64,000 nt of DNA from VRUE01 sp963753585 (GTDB lineage Bacteria; Actinomycetota; Thermoleophilia; Solirubrobacterales; 70-9): contig CAVWCU010000001.1 of the NCBI GenBank assembly GCA_963753585.1, positions 1,550,001 through 1,614,000 of the forward strand, given 5' to 3'. The translations under genes were made by a program, and so were the position numbers. The notes under the pieces are model-generated. The model had not been told where the DNA came from and did no database searches. It worked only from the letters and a program-made list of their open reading frames with translations. This document shows, piece after piece, positions 34,351 through 42,690 of this stretch (position 1 is the stretch's first letter; the number at the start of each line of letters is the position of its first letter).

Positions 34351-37300
34351 TCAACGCGCCGCCAACGTCAGCTTGCGGGGGCCGCGGCTGAAGCCGGCGT
34401 CGAGCAGGGCGTCCTCGTGCCCGGAGCCGATCACCGGGTCGCCGTCGAGCTTCTCCACGGCGAGCTTCGGCAGGCGGCCCGAGCCAACGGCATCGGCGAG
34501 AGCGCCGATTGCCGCCGCCAGCTCCTCGGCGTCGAGCTCGACCAGGCGGACCACTCCTTTGCCGCCGCGCTCGACGTAGAGCACGGGGGCGCCGTCGCGG
34601 AGGAGGACGTGGGCGCCGGGCGTGCGAGCGGGACGGCGGCCGCTGGGGGCCTTCGGCCAGGGCAGCGAGGCGCCATAGGGATTGGCCGGATCGGTGGCGG
34701 CGAGGAGGAGAAAGGACCCGTCGTCTTCGGGAAGGGAGCGCAACCGCTCGACCGCACCGGGGAGGGCGAACTGGGCGCCGCCGAGGCCCTCGACGAAGTA
34801 GCCGCGGCGGGCGGTGCCGAGCAGCTCGAGGTTGCCGAGCTCGGCGTAGACGCTGGCGAAGCCGCCGGGGATGCCCTCGGCGAGGACGGTCTCGCGGGTG
34901 ACGATGCCGTAGCGCTCCAGCATCAGCTCGGCCTGGGCCCGCAGCCGCGGGCCGGCGGCGGGGCCGTCCTCGAACAGCGCCGCGGTCAGCGACCAGCGGC
35001 CCTGCACGGCGGCCCCGCGGGCGCGGCTGCGGGCGAAGCGGCGTCCGCCCTGCTCCGGCGGGCGCGCCGCGCGCTGGCGCGGCGACCGCAGGGGGGCGAA
35101 GGCGTCGTTGGTCACCTCACCGGCCCAGGCGAGGTCCCAAAGCGCTCCGTGCAGCTCCTCGAGCGGGTGGTCGAGGTCGGCGAGCAGGTCGATCCAGAAG
35201 TCCGGCCCGGCCGCGAGCCGCTCGCGGATCGCGTCGTGCACCTCGCCCTCGGGCCGCTCCAGCTTCGCGTTGGCGGGCGGCGGGCCGGCGAGGCGGACGT
35301 CGTCGCGGAAGTAGATCGCGACGCGGCCGTCGCTGCGACCGCGCGCGCCGGCGCCGATCCAGACCAGCTCGCCGCTGGTGCAGAGTTCGTCGAGCCAGGC
35401 GGGCGAGTAGGCGCCGAGCCGCCGCGGCAGCACATCGCCCTCCCAGACCTTGGGCGTCAGCGCCACCCCCTGAAGAGGCACCAGGGCCTCGCGCAGCCGG
35501 TCGGGCCCGGCTCCGGCGGCGCGGTGGGCGTCGACGTTCTGCCAGCTCGGCAGGAAGCGGGCGAAGCGGTCGCGCGCAGCCGGTTCGACCTCGCGGCGCA
35601 GGTGGGCGAGGCTGGCGCGGCGGACCCGGCGCAGGACGTCGGAGTCGCACCACTCGCGCTCGCTGCCGCCCGGCAGCAGCTCGCCGCGGACCAGGGTGCC
35701 GGCCCGCTCGAGCTCGCGCAGCGCCGGGGTCGGGTCGACCCCGTAGCGGGTCGCCGGCTGGGCGGTCGGGAAGGGACCGTGCGTGCGTGCGTAGCGGCGC
35801 ACCAGGGCGATGAGCGGGTCGGGGTGCTCGGCGAGGAAGCTGTCCGGCAACCCGGCGGGTGCCGGCACCCCCAGCGCGTCGCGGTACATGCCGGCGTGCT
35901 CGGCGGCGATGTAGCGCTCCTCTCCGTTGACCCGCACGAGGGCGGCGCGGCGCTCGGTGACGAGCTTCTCCAGCATCGAGGTGGCCGAGTAGCCCTCGGC
36001 GACCCGCTCGGCGCACTCCTCCGCGCTGAGGTCCCCCAGGTTTCGCAGTACCTGCTGCAGGGCGTCGCGGTCGCCGGCACGGCCCATCTCGGTGCGGTGC
36101 TGGAGCTGGGCCTCCACCTCGACCAGTGCCTCGGGGTCGATCAGCTCGCGCAGCTCCTCCTGGCCGAGCAGCTCGCGCAGCAGGTCGCGGTCGAGTGCAA
36201 GCGCCGCGGCGCGGCGCTCGGCGTTCGGCGTGTCCCCCTCGTACATGTAGGTGGCGACGTAGTCGAAGAGCAGCGAGGAGGCGAAGGGCGAGGCGGTCGG
36301 GGTCTCGACCTCGACCAGGCTGAGCTTGCGCGAGTGCAGGTCCGCCAGCAGCTGCTTCAGCGCCGGCAGGTCGAAGACGTCGCGCAGGCACTCGCGGTAG
36401 GTCTCGAGCACGACCGGGAAGCGGGGGAAGTCCCGCGCCACCTCGAGCAGGCTCTGCGCCTTGAGGCGCTGCTGCCACAGCGGCGTGCGCTTGCCCGGGT
36501 AGGCGCGGGGGAGGAGCAGCGAGCGGGCCGCGTTCTCGCGAAAGTGCGAGCCGAAGAGGGCGGAGCCCGAGAGCTCGCCGACGACCAGGTCCTCCAGCTC
36601 GTCGGGCTCGACCAGGACCAGGTCGGCCGGCGGCGGCACGTCGGCGTCGGGGAGGTGGACGACGATGCCGTCGTCGGACCAGATCGCGTCGGCCTCGAGC
36701 TCGCGCTCGGCGCGGATCTTGGCCGCCAGCGCCAGGCCCCAGGCGGCGTGGACGCGGCCGCCGTAGGGCGAGAGCACGCAGAGTCGCCAGTCGCCGATCT
36801 CGTCGCGGAAGCGCTCGACCACGATCGTCTCGTCGGAGGGGACGACACGGGTCGCGGCCTGCTGCTCGCGCAGGTAGGCGACCAGGTTCTCGGCGGCGCG
36901 CCGGTCGAGGTCGTACTCGGCGGCCAGCTCCTTTGGCTCCCGCGAGACCGCCTCGCGGGCGAAGGCGCCGATCGCCCGGCCCAGCTCGGCCGGGCGGCCG
37001 ATCCCGTCGCCCTTCCAGAAGGGCACGGCGCCGGGCACACCGGGCGCCGGGGTGACGATGACGCGATCGCGAGTGATCTCCTCGATCCGCCAGGTGGTCG
37101 CGCCGAGCAGGAAGGTCTGGCCGGGACGGGCCTCGTAGACCATCTCCTCGTCGAGCTCGCCGACGCGGCGGCCGTCGGGCAGGTGGACGCCGTAGAGGCC
37201 GCGGTCGGGGATCGTGCCGGCGTTGGTGACGACCAGCTGGCGGGCGCCTTTGCGGCCGTGCATGGTGCCGGCGGTGCGGTCCCAGACGATCCGCGGGCGC

Positions 37301-38997
37301 AGCTCGGCGAAGCGGTCCGAGGGGTAGCGCCCGTCGAGCATGTCGAGCACGTTCTCGAGCTGTTCGCGGGAGAGCTCGTGGAAGGGCTCCGAGGCGGTGA
37401 CGAGCCGCTCGACCTCGTCGATCTCCCACTCGTCCAGCGCCGCCATCGCGACCAGCTGCTGGGCCAGCACGTCGAGCGGGTTCTGAGGGATCACCGTCTC
37501 CTCGATCGCCCCTTCCCGCATCCGCTTGGTGACCACGGCGCACTCCAGTAGGTCGGCGCGGAACTTGGGAAAGATGCGGCCGCGCGAGACATCGCCCACG
37601 GAGTGGCCGGCGCGGCCGACCCGCTGCAGGCCGCGGCTGACCGACTTCGGCGACTCGACCTGGATCACGAGGTCCACGGCCCCCATGTCGATTCCCAGCT
37701 CCAGGCTGGAAGTCGCAACGAGACACGGCAACTGTCCGGACTTCAACAGCTCCTCGACGACCGTTCTCTCCTCATGGCTCAGCGACCCGTGATGAGCGCG
37801 GGCTATCTCAAGCGCCTCTCCCGCGGGTGGCGCTGTAGGGGGGACCGCCCCTGAGGACGCTTTAGCGACCGGAAGGGGCGGTGGGTCCCCTGCAGCGACA
37901 GGACCCGCGGGCCGAGAGCCATCGTGCTCGGTTGCCGGAAGCTCTTGCGGAGGTTCGTCGGCGTTGAGCTCGTTGAGGCGCTTGGCTAGACGCTCAGCTG
38001 CTCTGCGGTTGTTGACGAAGATGATGGTTGACGTGTGTTCTCTTACGAGCTTTAGAAGCTCGGGGTAGATCGCGGGCCAGATTGAGCGGACGTGGGCCAG
38101 GGGCTCTCCGTCGGTGGGGTTGCCGTCGCCGTTTGGGAAAGCTGGAGCTCCCGGTTCCGCCATGTCCTCCACCGGGACGACGATCTTCAGGTCGAGCTGC
38201 TTGGCCACGCCCGCATCGACGATCTTGCACTCGCGCTTGGGGCCGACCAAAAATCGAGCTATTCGCTCCAGCGGGCGCTGCGTCGCGGAGAGCCCAATCC
38301 TTTGAAGGTGAGGCGCATCTCCCGCGGGTGGCGCTGTAGGGGGGACCGCCCCTGAGGACGCTTTAGCGACCGGAAGGGGCGGTGGGTCCCCTGCAGCGAC
38401 AGGACCCGCGGGCCGCTGCGCATGGCTTTTCACCAGATGCTCCAACCGCTCCAGGCTCAGCGCCAAGTGCGACCCCCGCTTGGACTGAGCCACCGCATGA
38501 ATCTCGTCGACGATCACGGCCTCGGCGGTCGCGAGGATCTCGCGGACTCCCGAGGAGAGCATCAGGTAGAGCGACTCGGGGGTGGTGATGAGGATGTCGG
38601 GCGGGGTTTTGCGCATCGCCCGGCGTTCGGCCTGGGAGGTGTCGCCGGTGCGCAGTCCCACCGAGATGTCGGCGCCGATCCCTCGCAGCGGCGCCCGCAG
38701 GTTGCGCTCGATGTCGTAGGAGAGCGCCTTCAGCGGCGAGACGTAGACGAGGCGGACGCCCTGCCCACGCTCGGACATGCGCGAGAGGCGGTCGATCCCC
38801 CAGAGGAAGCTGGCCAGGGTCTTGCCGGAGCCCGTCGGCGCGCAGATCAGCGCGTTGTCGCCACCGGAGATCGCCTCCCAGCCCCCTGCCTGGGCCGGCG
38901 TCGGCGCCTCGAAGGATGCCTCGAACCAGCGCCTGACGGGGGCGCTGAACGGTGCCAGCGGGTCAGGTCCCGCACCTGCTTTCGCATCGGTGGTCAA
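34351..38997 (-). CDS. lhr: Lhr-type large ATP-dependent DNA/RNA helicase with two in-frame repeat insertions
   Basis: 1548 aa, TTG 38997. Superfamily 2 motifs: Walker A APTGSGKT (53-60), DEIH (164-167), SAT (about 235), then SSLELGIDMGAVDLVIQVES and QRVGRAGH in RecA-like domain 2; the long C-terminal half is the winged-helix, Lhr-core and DUF4145-like part of actinobacterial Lhr. It is a 3'-5' translocase linked to DNA repair. Two identical 32-residue inserts, RPAGPVAAGDPPPLPVAKAS and onwards, lie at about 195-226 and 362-393, in the linkers before the SAT motif and before LEIARAHHGSLSHEER. They are coded by the 98-bp repeats and are absent from what I know of the family. Confidence 0.93.
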   Translation of the reverse strand: MTTDAKAGAGPDPLAPFSAPVRRWFEASFEAPTPAQAGGWEAISGGDNALICAPTGSGKTLASFLWGIDRLSRMSERGQGVRLVYVSPLKALSYDIERNLRAPLRGIGADISVGLRTGDTSQAERRAMRKTPPDILITTPESLYLMLSSGVREILATAEAVIVDEIHAVAQSKRGSHLALSLERLEHLVKSHAQRPAGPVAAGDPPPLPVAKASSGAVPPTAPPAGDAPHLQRIGLSATQRPLERIARFLVGPKRECKIVDAGVAKQLDLKIVVPVEDMAEPGAPAFPNGDGNPTDGEPLAHVRSIWPAIYPELLKLVREHTSTIIFVNNRRAAERLAKRLNELNADEPPQELPATEHDGSRPAGPVAAGDPPPLPVAKASSGAVPPTAPPAGEALEIARAHHGSLSHEERTVVEELLKSGQLPCLVATSSLELGIDMGAVDLVIQVESPKSVSRGLQRVGRAGHSVGDVSRGRIFPKFRADLLECAVVTKRMREGAIEETVIPQNPLDVLAQQLVAMAALDEWEIDEVERLVTASEPFHELSREQLENVLDMLDGRYPSDRFAELRPRIVWDRTAGTMHGRKGARQLVVTNAGTIPDRGLYGVHLPDGRRVGELDEEMVYEARPGQTFLLGATTWRIEEITRDRVIVTPAPGVPGAVPFWKGDGIGRPAELGRAIGAFAREAVSREPKELAAEYDLDRRAAENLVAYLREQQAATRVVPSDETIVVERFRDEIGDWRLCVLSPYGGRVHAAWGLALAAKIRAERELEADAIWSDDGIVVHLPDADVPPPADLVLVEPDELEDLVVGELSGSALFGSHFRENAARSLLLPRAYPGKRTPLWQQRLKAQSLLEVARDFPRFPVVLETYRECLRDVFDLPALKQLLADLHSRKLSLVEVETPTASPFASSLLFDYVATYMYEGDTPNAERRAAALALDRDLLRELLGQEELRELIDPEALVEVEAQLQHRTEMGRAGDRDALQQVLRNLGDLSAEECAERVAEGYSATSMLEKLVTERRAALVRVNGEERYIAAEHAGMYRDALGVPAPAGLPDSFLAEHPDPLIALVRRYARTHGPFPTAQPATRYGVDPTPALRELERAGTLVRGELLPGGSEREWCDSDVLRRVRRASLAHLRREVEPAARDRFARFLPSWQNVDAHRAAGAGPDRLREALVPLQGVALTPKVWEGDVLPRRLGAYSPAWLDELCTSGELVWIGAGARGRSDGRVAIYFRDDVRLAGPPPANAKLERPEGEVHDAIRERLAAGPDFWIDLLADLDHPLEELHGALWDLAWAGEVTNDAFAPLRSPRQRAARPPEQGGRRFARSRARGAAVQGRWSLTAALFEDGPAAGPRLRAQAELMLERYGIVTRETVLAEGIPGGFASVYAELGNLELLGTARRGYFVEGLGGAQFALPGAVERLRSLPEDDGSFLLLAATDPANPYGASLPWPKAPSGRRPARTPGAHVLLRDGAPVLYVERGGKGVVRLVELDAEELAAAIGALADAVGSGRLPKLAVEKLDGDPVIGSGHEDALLDAGFSRGPRKLTLAAR
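37817..37914. repeat. 98-bp intragenic palindromic repeat, copy 1
   Basis: Identical over 98 bases to 38318-38415. Both ends carry CCCGCGGG, and the inner arms GGCGCTGTAGGGGGGACC and GTCGCTGCAGGGGACCCACC are imperfect copies in inverted arrangement, so the unit folds into a long hairpin. It reads as Pro/Ala-rich peptide inside lhr without breaking the frame. Confidence 0.85.
38318..38415. repeat. 98-bp intragenic palindromic repeat, copy 2
   Basis: Second exact copy, 501 bases (167 codons) from the first, in the same orientation and frame. Flanking bases differ from those of copy 1, so only the unit is duplicated, not the surrounding gene. It sits between SLERLEHLVKSHAQ and the RIGLSATQRP motif. 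Confidence 0.85.
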
Positions 38998-39039
38998 CCC
39001 ACCGATCTTAGGGCCTGTCTCTCGGCAGGTGCCCGCGCC

Positions 39040-40194
39040 TCAGCCGGGATTGCCGCCGGCGAACTTCACGTAGGCAAACCAGGCGGGCTTGGGGACGAAC
39101 CCTTCGCCGAAGAGCCCGGTCCCGTCGCAGAAGTTGCAGATTCCGGCCTGATCGTCGACCGAGAACCAGAAGATCTGCTTCAGGCGCCACTTCGCCTGCC
39201 TGCTCTTGAACAGCTTGAATGCGCCATTCAGCTGCTTGACCTGGCCCTGCCGGCCTTTGGCGAAGGCGTTGTGCTTGGGATCGGGAGGCTGGGAGCTCCA
39301 GCCGATCTCGGTGATCCAGAGGCCCTTGCCGGCGTCGTGGTTCTCTTTCAGGACCGCGCGGAAGGCTTCGATGTCCGGGGTCAGTTCCTGGTAGGCGCCG
39401 GTGTACGGGTGCAGGGCGACCCCGTCGAACTTGCTCTTGATCCCCGGCGTGGTGCGGTAGAGCTGGTCGAGGAAGTCGGTGGCGAAGTAGGCCTGCGGCG
39501 GCTTGCGCTTGAACTGCGCCTCCCGGGGCCGGGCGAACATCCCGCCGAGGACGATCTTGGCCCCCGGGTCGACGCTCTTGATCGCCGCGTGGGAGAGCTT
39601 GACCAGCTTTCCGTACTCGGCGGGGTTGGGCCTGACCACGAAGTACTTGAAGTTCGCCTCGTTCCAGATCTGCCAGGTGCGGATCGGGCGCTTCGGCAGG
39701 GCCGGGTTCTCGGCCCAGAAGCTGCCGCCCGGGCCGTAGCGGGCAACCACGAGCTCGAGGAAGCTGGTCCAGGAGCTGCGCTGGAAGCCGCTGCGCACCG
39801 GCAGCGTCTTCGGGGCTCGCACGGTCCCGTGGGAGCCGGGCACGACGGCCAGCGGCACGACCCAGGACGGAGAGTTGTAGACGAACGGGAACACTTCGAG
39901 CCCAGCCTGCACCGCACCCGCCACGAGGGGGTCGACGCTGGAGAAGTCGGCGGCCCCTCCCCGTTCCTTCTGGATCGCGCCCCATCCGACCGGGATCCGC
40001 ACGCTGTCGACCCCGCCGGCGCGCAGTCGCTGGAACTCTTCGAAGGTCGGCACGCCCTGGGGCGAGACGCCCCAGAAGTTGCCCGGGACGGCCCCGGCGA
40101 GGGGCGGCGTCGAGCCGAGGGCGACGAGGGAGACCGCCAGTACGGCAACCCAGGTACGCGTCAGCCCGAAGGGGCGCTTCCGGTGGCCAGACAC
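39040..40194 (-). CDS. secreted clan-A glycoside hydrolase
   Basis: 384 aa. Signal peptide at about 13-36. A clan GH-A TIM barrel: IRTWQIWNEANFK with acid/base Glu 179, LHPYTG, and GLWITEIGWSS with nucleophile Glu 296, like GH5/GH39. Probably cleaves or remodels a surface or environmental polysaccharide. It is cotranscribed after the mucin-like gene (1 base apart) and lies beside the polysaccharide cluster. Confidence 0.8.
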   Translation of the reverse strand: MSGHRKRPFGLTRTWVAVLAVSLVALGSTPPLAGAVPGNFWGVSPQGVPTFEEFQRLRAGGVDSVRIPVGWGAIQKERGGAADFSSVDPLVAGAVQAGLEVFPFVYNSPSWVVPLAVVPGSHGTVRAPKTLPVRSGFQRSSWTSFLELVVARYGPGGSFWAENPALPKRPIRTWQIWNEANFKYFVVRPNPAEYGKLVKLSHAAIKSVDPGAKIVLGGMFARPREAQFKRKPPQAYFATDFLDQLYRTTPGIKSKFDGVALHPYTGAYQELTPDIEAFRAVLKENHDAGKGLWITEIGWSSQPPDPKHNAFAKGRQGQVKQLNGAFKLFKSRQAKWRLKQIFWFSVDDQAGICNFCDGTGLFGEGFVPKPAWFAYVKFAGGNPG

Positions 40195-40195
40195 G

Positions 40196-40756
40196 TCAGC
40201 TGGCCTTGGGCGACGCAGGTGTGGTCGAGCCGCCCTGCTGGCGCCGCTGCCTGACCATCACGACGGCGACGGAGATCGCCGCCAGGAGGGCGACCCCGAT
40301 CAGGATCGGGACCAGGGGCGAGGAACCGCCGTCGCCGCCCGTGGAGGCGCCGTCGGCATTGGCCTGGCCGTTCGCCTGCGCCGAAGCCTTGTCGGCACCT
40401 TTGGAGCCGGTGCCTGGGCTACCCTGCCCGGTACCCCCGTCGTCGGCCCTCGCCGCACCTTCAGCCTTCGGAGATGAGCCTTCCTGTGAAGATTCCCTAT
40501 TGGGATTCGAATCCGATCCCGCCGTCGGCGACCCGCCGTCGCCGGAGGCCTTTGCCGTCGGCGGGCGATCCTTGTGGTGGACGGGGGGGTTATTCCCTTC
40601 GGCCGTAGGAATGGCGTCCTGGTACTGGACGCCGGCGCTCGATTCGGCCTGAGCGAGAACCGGAAAGCAAGCCAATGCCAGCAGAGCCAACACTGACATC
40701 AGCGCAAAGGGGCGGCCCGGACGTGGGGCCGGACGATGGCGCTTCCCGACGATCAT
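40196..40756 (-). CDS. low-complexity surface protein with C-terminal membrane anchor
   Basis: 186 aa from ATG 40756. Signal peptide (FALMSVLALLALACFPVLAQ), then a Ser/Gly/Pro/Asp-rich stretch of about 100 residues, then a hydrophobic segment SPLVPILIGVALLAAISVAV and a basic tail: an envelope-anchored stalk protein. Its start overlaps, on the opposite strand, the beginning of the O-antigen-ligase-like gene, so both promoters lie within coding sequence. Confidence 0.65.
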   Translation of the reverse strand: MIVGKRHRPAPRPGRPFALMSVLALLALACFPVLAQAESSAGVQYQDAIPTAEGNNPPVHHKDRPPTAKASGDGGSPTAGSDSNPNRESSQEGSSPKAEGAARADDGGTGQGSPGTGSKGADKASAQANGQANADGASTGGDGGSSPLVPILIGVALLAAISVAVVMVRQRRQQGGSTTPASPKAS

Positions 40757-42690
40757 CGGCCGCAAGGTTAGACCAAACAGCGGCGTTGCTTGCACCGGTC
40801 GCCCTGATCGCCGGTCTGGCCCTTGCCGGGGGCGGCTTCGATGTGACCGGTCGTCACATAGCCGGGCTGGCGACGTGGCTCGTCGTAGTCGCCCTGCTCG
40901 TGTTCGGGGCGGCGCCGGGGGCGAAGCTGGAGCGGCCGTTCTACTGGGCGGGCGGGCTGATCCTCGGGCTGTCGCTTCTGTGTGCAATTTCATCCCTCTG
41001 GTCGGGCTCGGTCGAGCTGAGCGTGATCGAGGCGGACCGCGTCCTGGTCTACCTCGCGTTCTTCCTTGCCGCGTTTCTGATCGCCCAAACCGACGAACGG
41101 CGCCAACGTTTCGCTGAAGGCCTGACGATTGCCGCGACGCTGGTCGTGCTGCTCGGCCTCGGCAGCCGCCTGCTGCCGCACGTCCTCGAAGTCGCGGACT
41201 CGCTGGGCAGCGGGCCGCGGCTGCGTTACCCGCTCGGCTACTGGAACGCCAACGGGGCGATGGCCGGCATCGCCGTGGCGATGCTGCTGTGGACGAGTCG
41301 CCGCTCGGCCTGGGCGGTCCTGCGCCGGCTCTCGGTGGCTGCGATCCCCGCCGTGCTGCTCACCCTCTACTTCACCTACTCGCGGGGTGGCCTACTGGCC
41401 CTTCTCGTCGCGACCGGATGCCTGATCGCCCTCTCCCGGGACCGGCTCTGGATGCTCGCCACGTTCGCGATCGGGGCGCTGGGCGCGCTGCCGGCCGTGC
41501 TCGCCGTGCAAGCGCGGCACAGCCTCGCCGACAACGTCGCCAACCAGGCGGCCGTCGACCAAGGGGTCACCGTGCTGGCGATCCTGCTCGCCGGGATCGC
41601 CCTCTCGCTGGCCCTCTTCGCCGGGCTGCGCCGGATCGAGGGGCGCGACGGGAGGCTGACGGGACGGGCGCTGGCGGCGTCCCGCAACCCGGCGGTGCTC
41701 AAACGCGTCGCGCTCGGCCTCGCGATCGCTGCGATCGCCGCCGTCGTCGCCGTCGGCGGCCGCGCCTGGGACCAGTTCTCCAGCTCCGACATCCAGTTCC
41801 CCGACGACCCCAAACAGCACTTCTCCGACCTCTCCGGCGCCGGCCGCCACGACTTCTTCCGGGTCGCGCTCGACTCCTTCGGCGAAAAGCCGTTCCTCGG
41901 CCACGGGGCGGGCACCTACGAGTTCTCCTGGGAGCGCCACCGCTCGATCGAACTCCCCGTCCACGACGCCCACTCGCTCTATCTCGAGGCTTTCGCCGAG
42001 CTGGGCACCGTCGGCGGCCTGCTCGTGCTGGGGCTCGTCGGGACCCTGCTCTGGTGCGCCTTCTCCGCCTGGCGCGCCGCGCCCCACCCGCAACGCGAGC
42101 GCTACGCGGCGCTGACGGCGGTGATGCTCGCCTTCGCCGTCGGCGCCGCCTTCGACTGGTTCTGGGAGATCGCCGCCCTCGGCGCGGTCTTCTTCCTCGC
42201 CGGCGGTGTCGTCGTCGCCGCCCGCTGCACCCAGATCGCCGAAGACCCACGTCGTGAGGCCAGGGCAAGCGAGGGGCGACGCTACGGCCTCGCCGTCGCC
42301 GGGCTGGCCGTGGCCTGGATCGCCGCGATCGCCCTGATCGGGCCGCTGCTGGTCGAGCGCGAGATCGAGGCCAGCCAGGCCGCCGCGAGCCGAGGGGACA
42401 TCGGAGCGGCCGTGGACCACGCCGGCAACGCGCGAGCGATCGAGCCCTGGGCCGCCTCGCCATACGTGCAGCTCGGCCTGCTGGCCGAGCGCCAGGGCGA
42501 ATACCCGATCGCGATCGAACACCTCACCCACGCGATCGAGCGCGAGGACCGCAACTGGCAGTGGTTCTACCTGCGCTCGCGGATCGAGCACGCAGCCGGT
42601 GACGAGGAAGCCGCGCAGGCCGACCTGGAGCGGGCACGCACGCTCAACCCGCGCTCGGAGTGCCTGCGCGGAGAATGGGCGTGCGGATGA
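40675..42690 (+). CDS. O-antigen ligase-family membrane protein with C-terminal TPR-like tail
   Basis: 671 aa at most; GTG 40723 would shorten it by 16 and fits better with AAAGGGG upstream. About 12 membrane segments. The Wzy_C signature is the loop with RHDFFRVALDSFGEKPFLGH and HDAHSLYLEAFAELGTVGG, where the His/Arg pair is catalytic in ligases and polymerases. The last 120 residues are TPR-like (GDIGAAVDHAGNARAIEPWA). Transfers or polymerises undecaprenyl-linked sugar units outside the membrane. The stop overlaps the next ATG (ATGA). Confidence 0.82.
   Translation: MPAEPTLTSAQRGGPDVGPDDGASRRSSAARLDQTAALLAPVALIAGLALAGGGFDVTGRHIAGLATWLVVVALLVFGAAPGAKLERPFYWAGGLILGLSLLCAISSLWSGSVELSVIEADRVLVYLAFFLAAFLIAQTDERRQRFAEGLTIAATLVVLLGLGSRLLPHVLEVADSLGSGPRLRYPLGYWNANGAMAGIAVAMLLWTSRRSAWAVLRRLSVAAIPAVLLTLYFTYSRGGLLALLVATGCLIALSRDRLWMLATFAIGALGALPAVLAVQARHSLADNVANQAAVDQGVTVLAILLAGIALSLALFAGLRRIEGRDGRLTGRALAASRNPAVLKRVALGLAIAAIAAVVAVGGRAWDQFSSSDIQFPDDPKQHFSDLSGAGRHDFFRVALDSFGEKPFLGHGAGTYEFSWERHRSIELPVHDAHSLYLEAFAELGTVGGLLVLGLVGTLLWCAFSAWRAAPHPQRERYAALTAVMLAFAVGAAFDWFWEIAALGAVFFLAGGVVVAARCTQIAEDPRREARASEGRRYGLAVAGLAVAWIAAIALIGPLLVEREIEASQAAASRGDIGAAVDHAGNARAIEPWAASPYVQLGLLAERQGEYPIAIEHLTHAIEREDRNWQWFYLRSRIEHAAGDEEAAQADLERARTLNPRSECLRGEWACG

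Noticed and set aside
34417..37551. 1044-codon open frame antisense to the helicase gene
   Set aside because: Mirror of GC-rich third positions; composition is Gly/Ala/Arg/Val-rich without domains, and the opposite strand encodes a complete Lhr helicase.
37817..38415. CRISPR or tandem-repeat reading of the 98-bp units
   Set aside because: Only two copies, 501 bases apart, inside conserved coding sequence with no spacer regularity.
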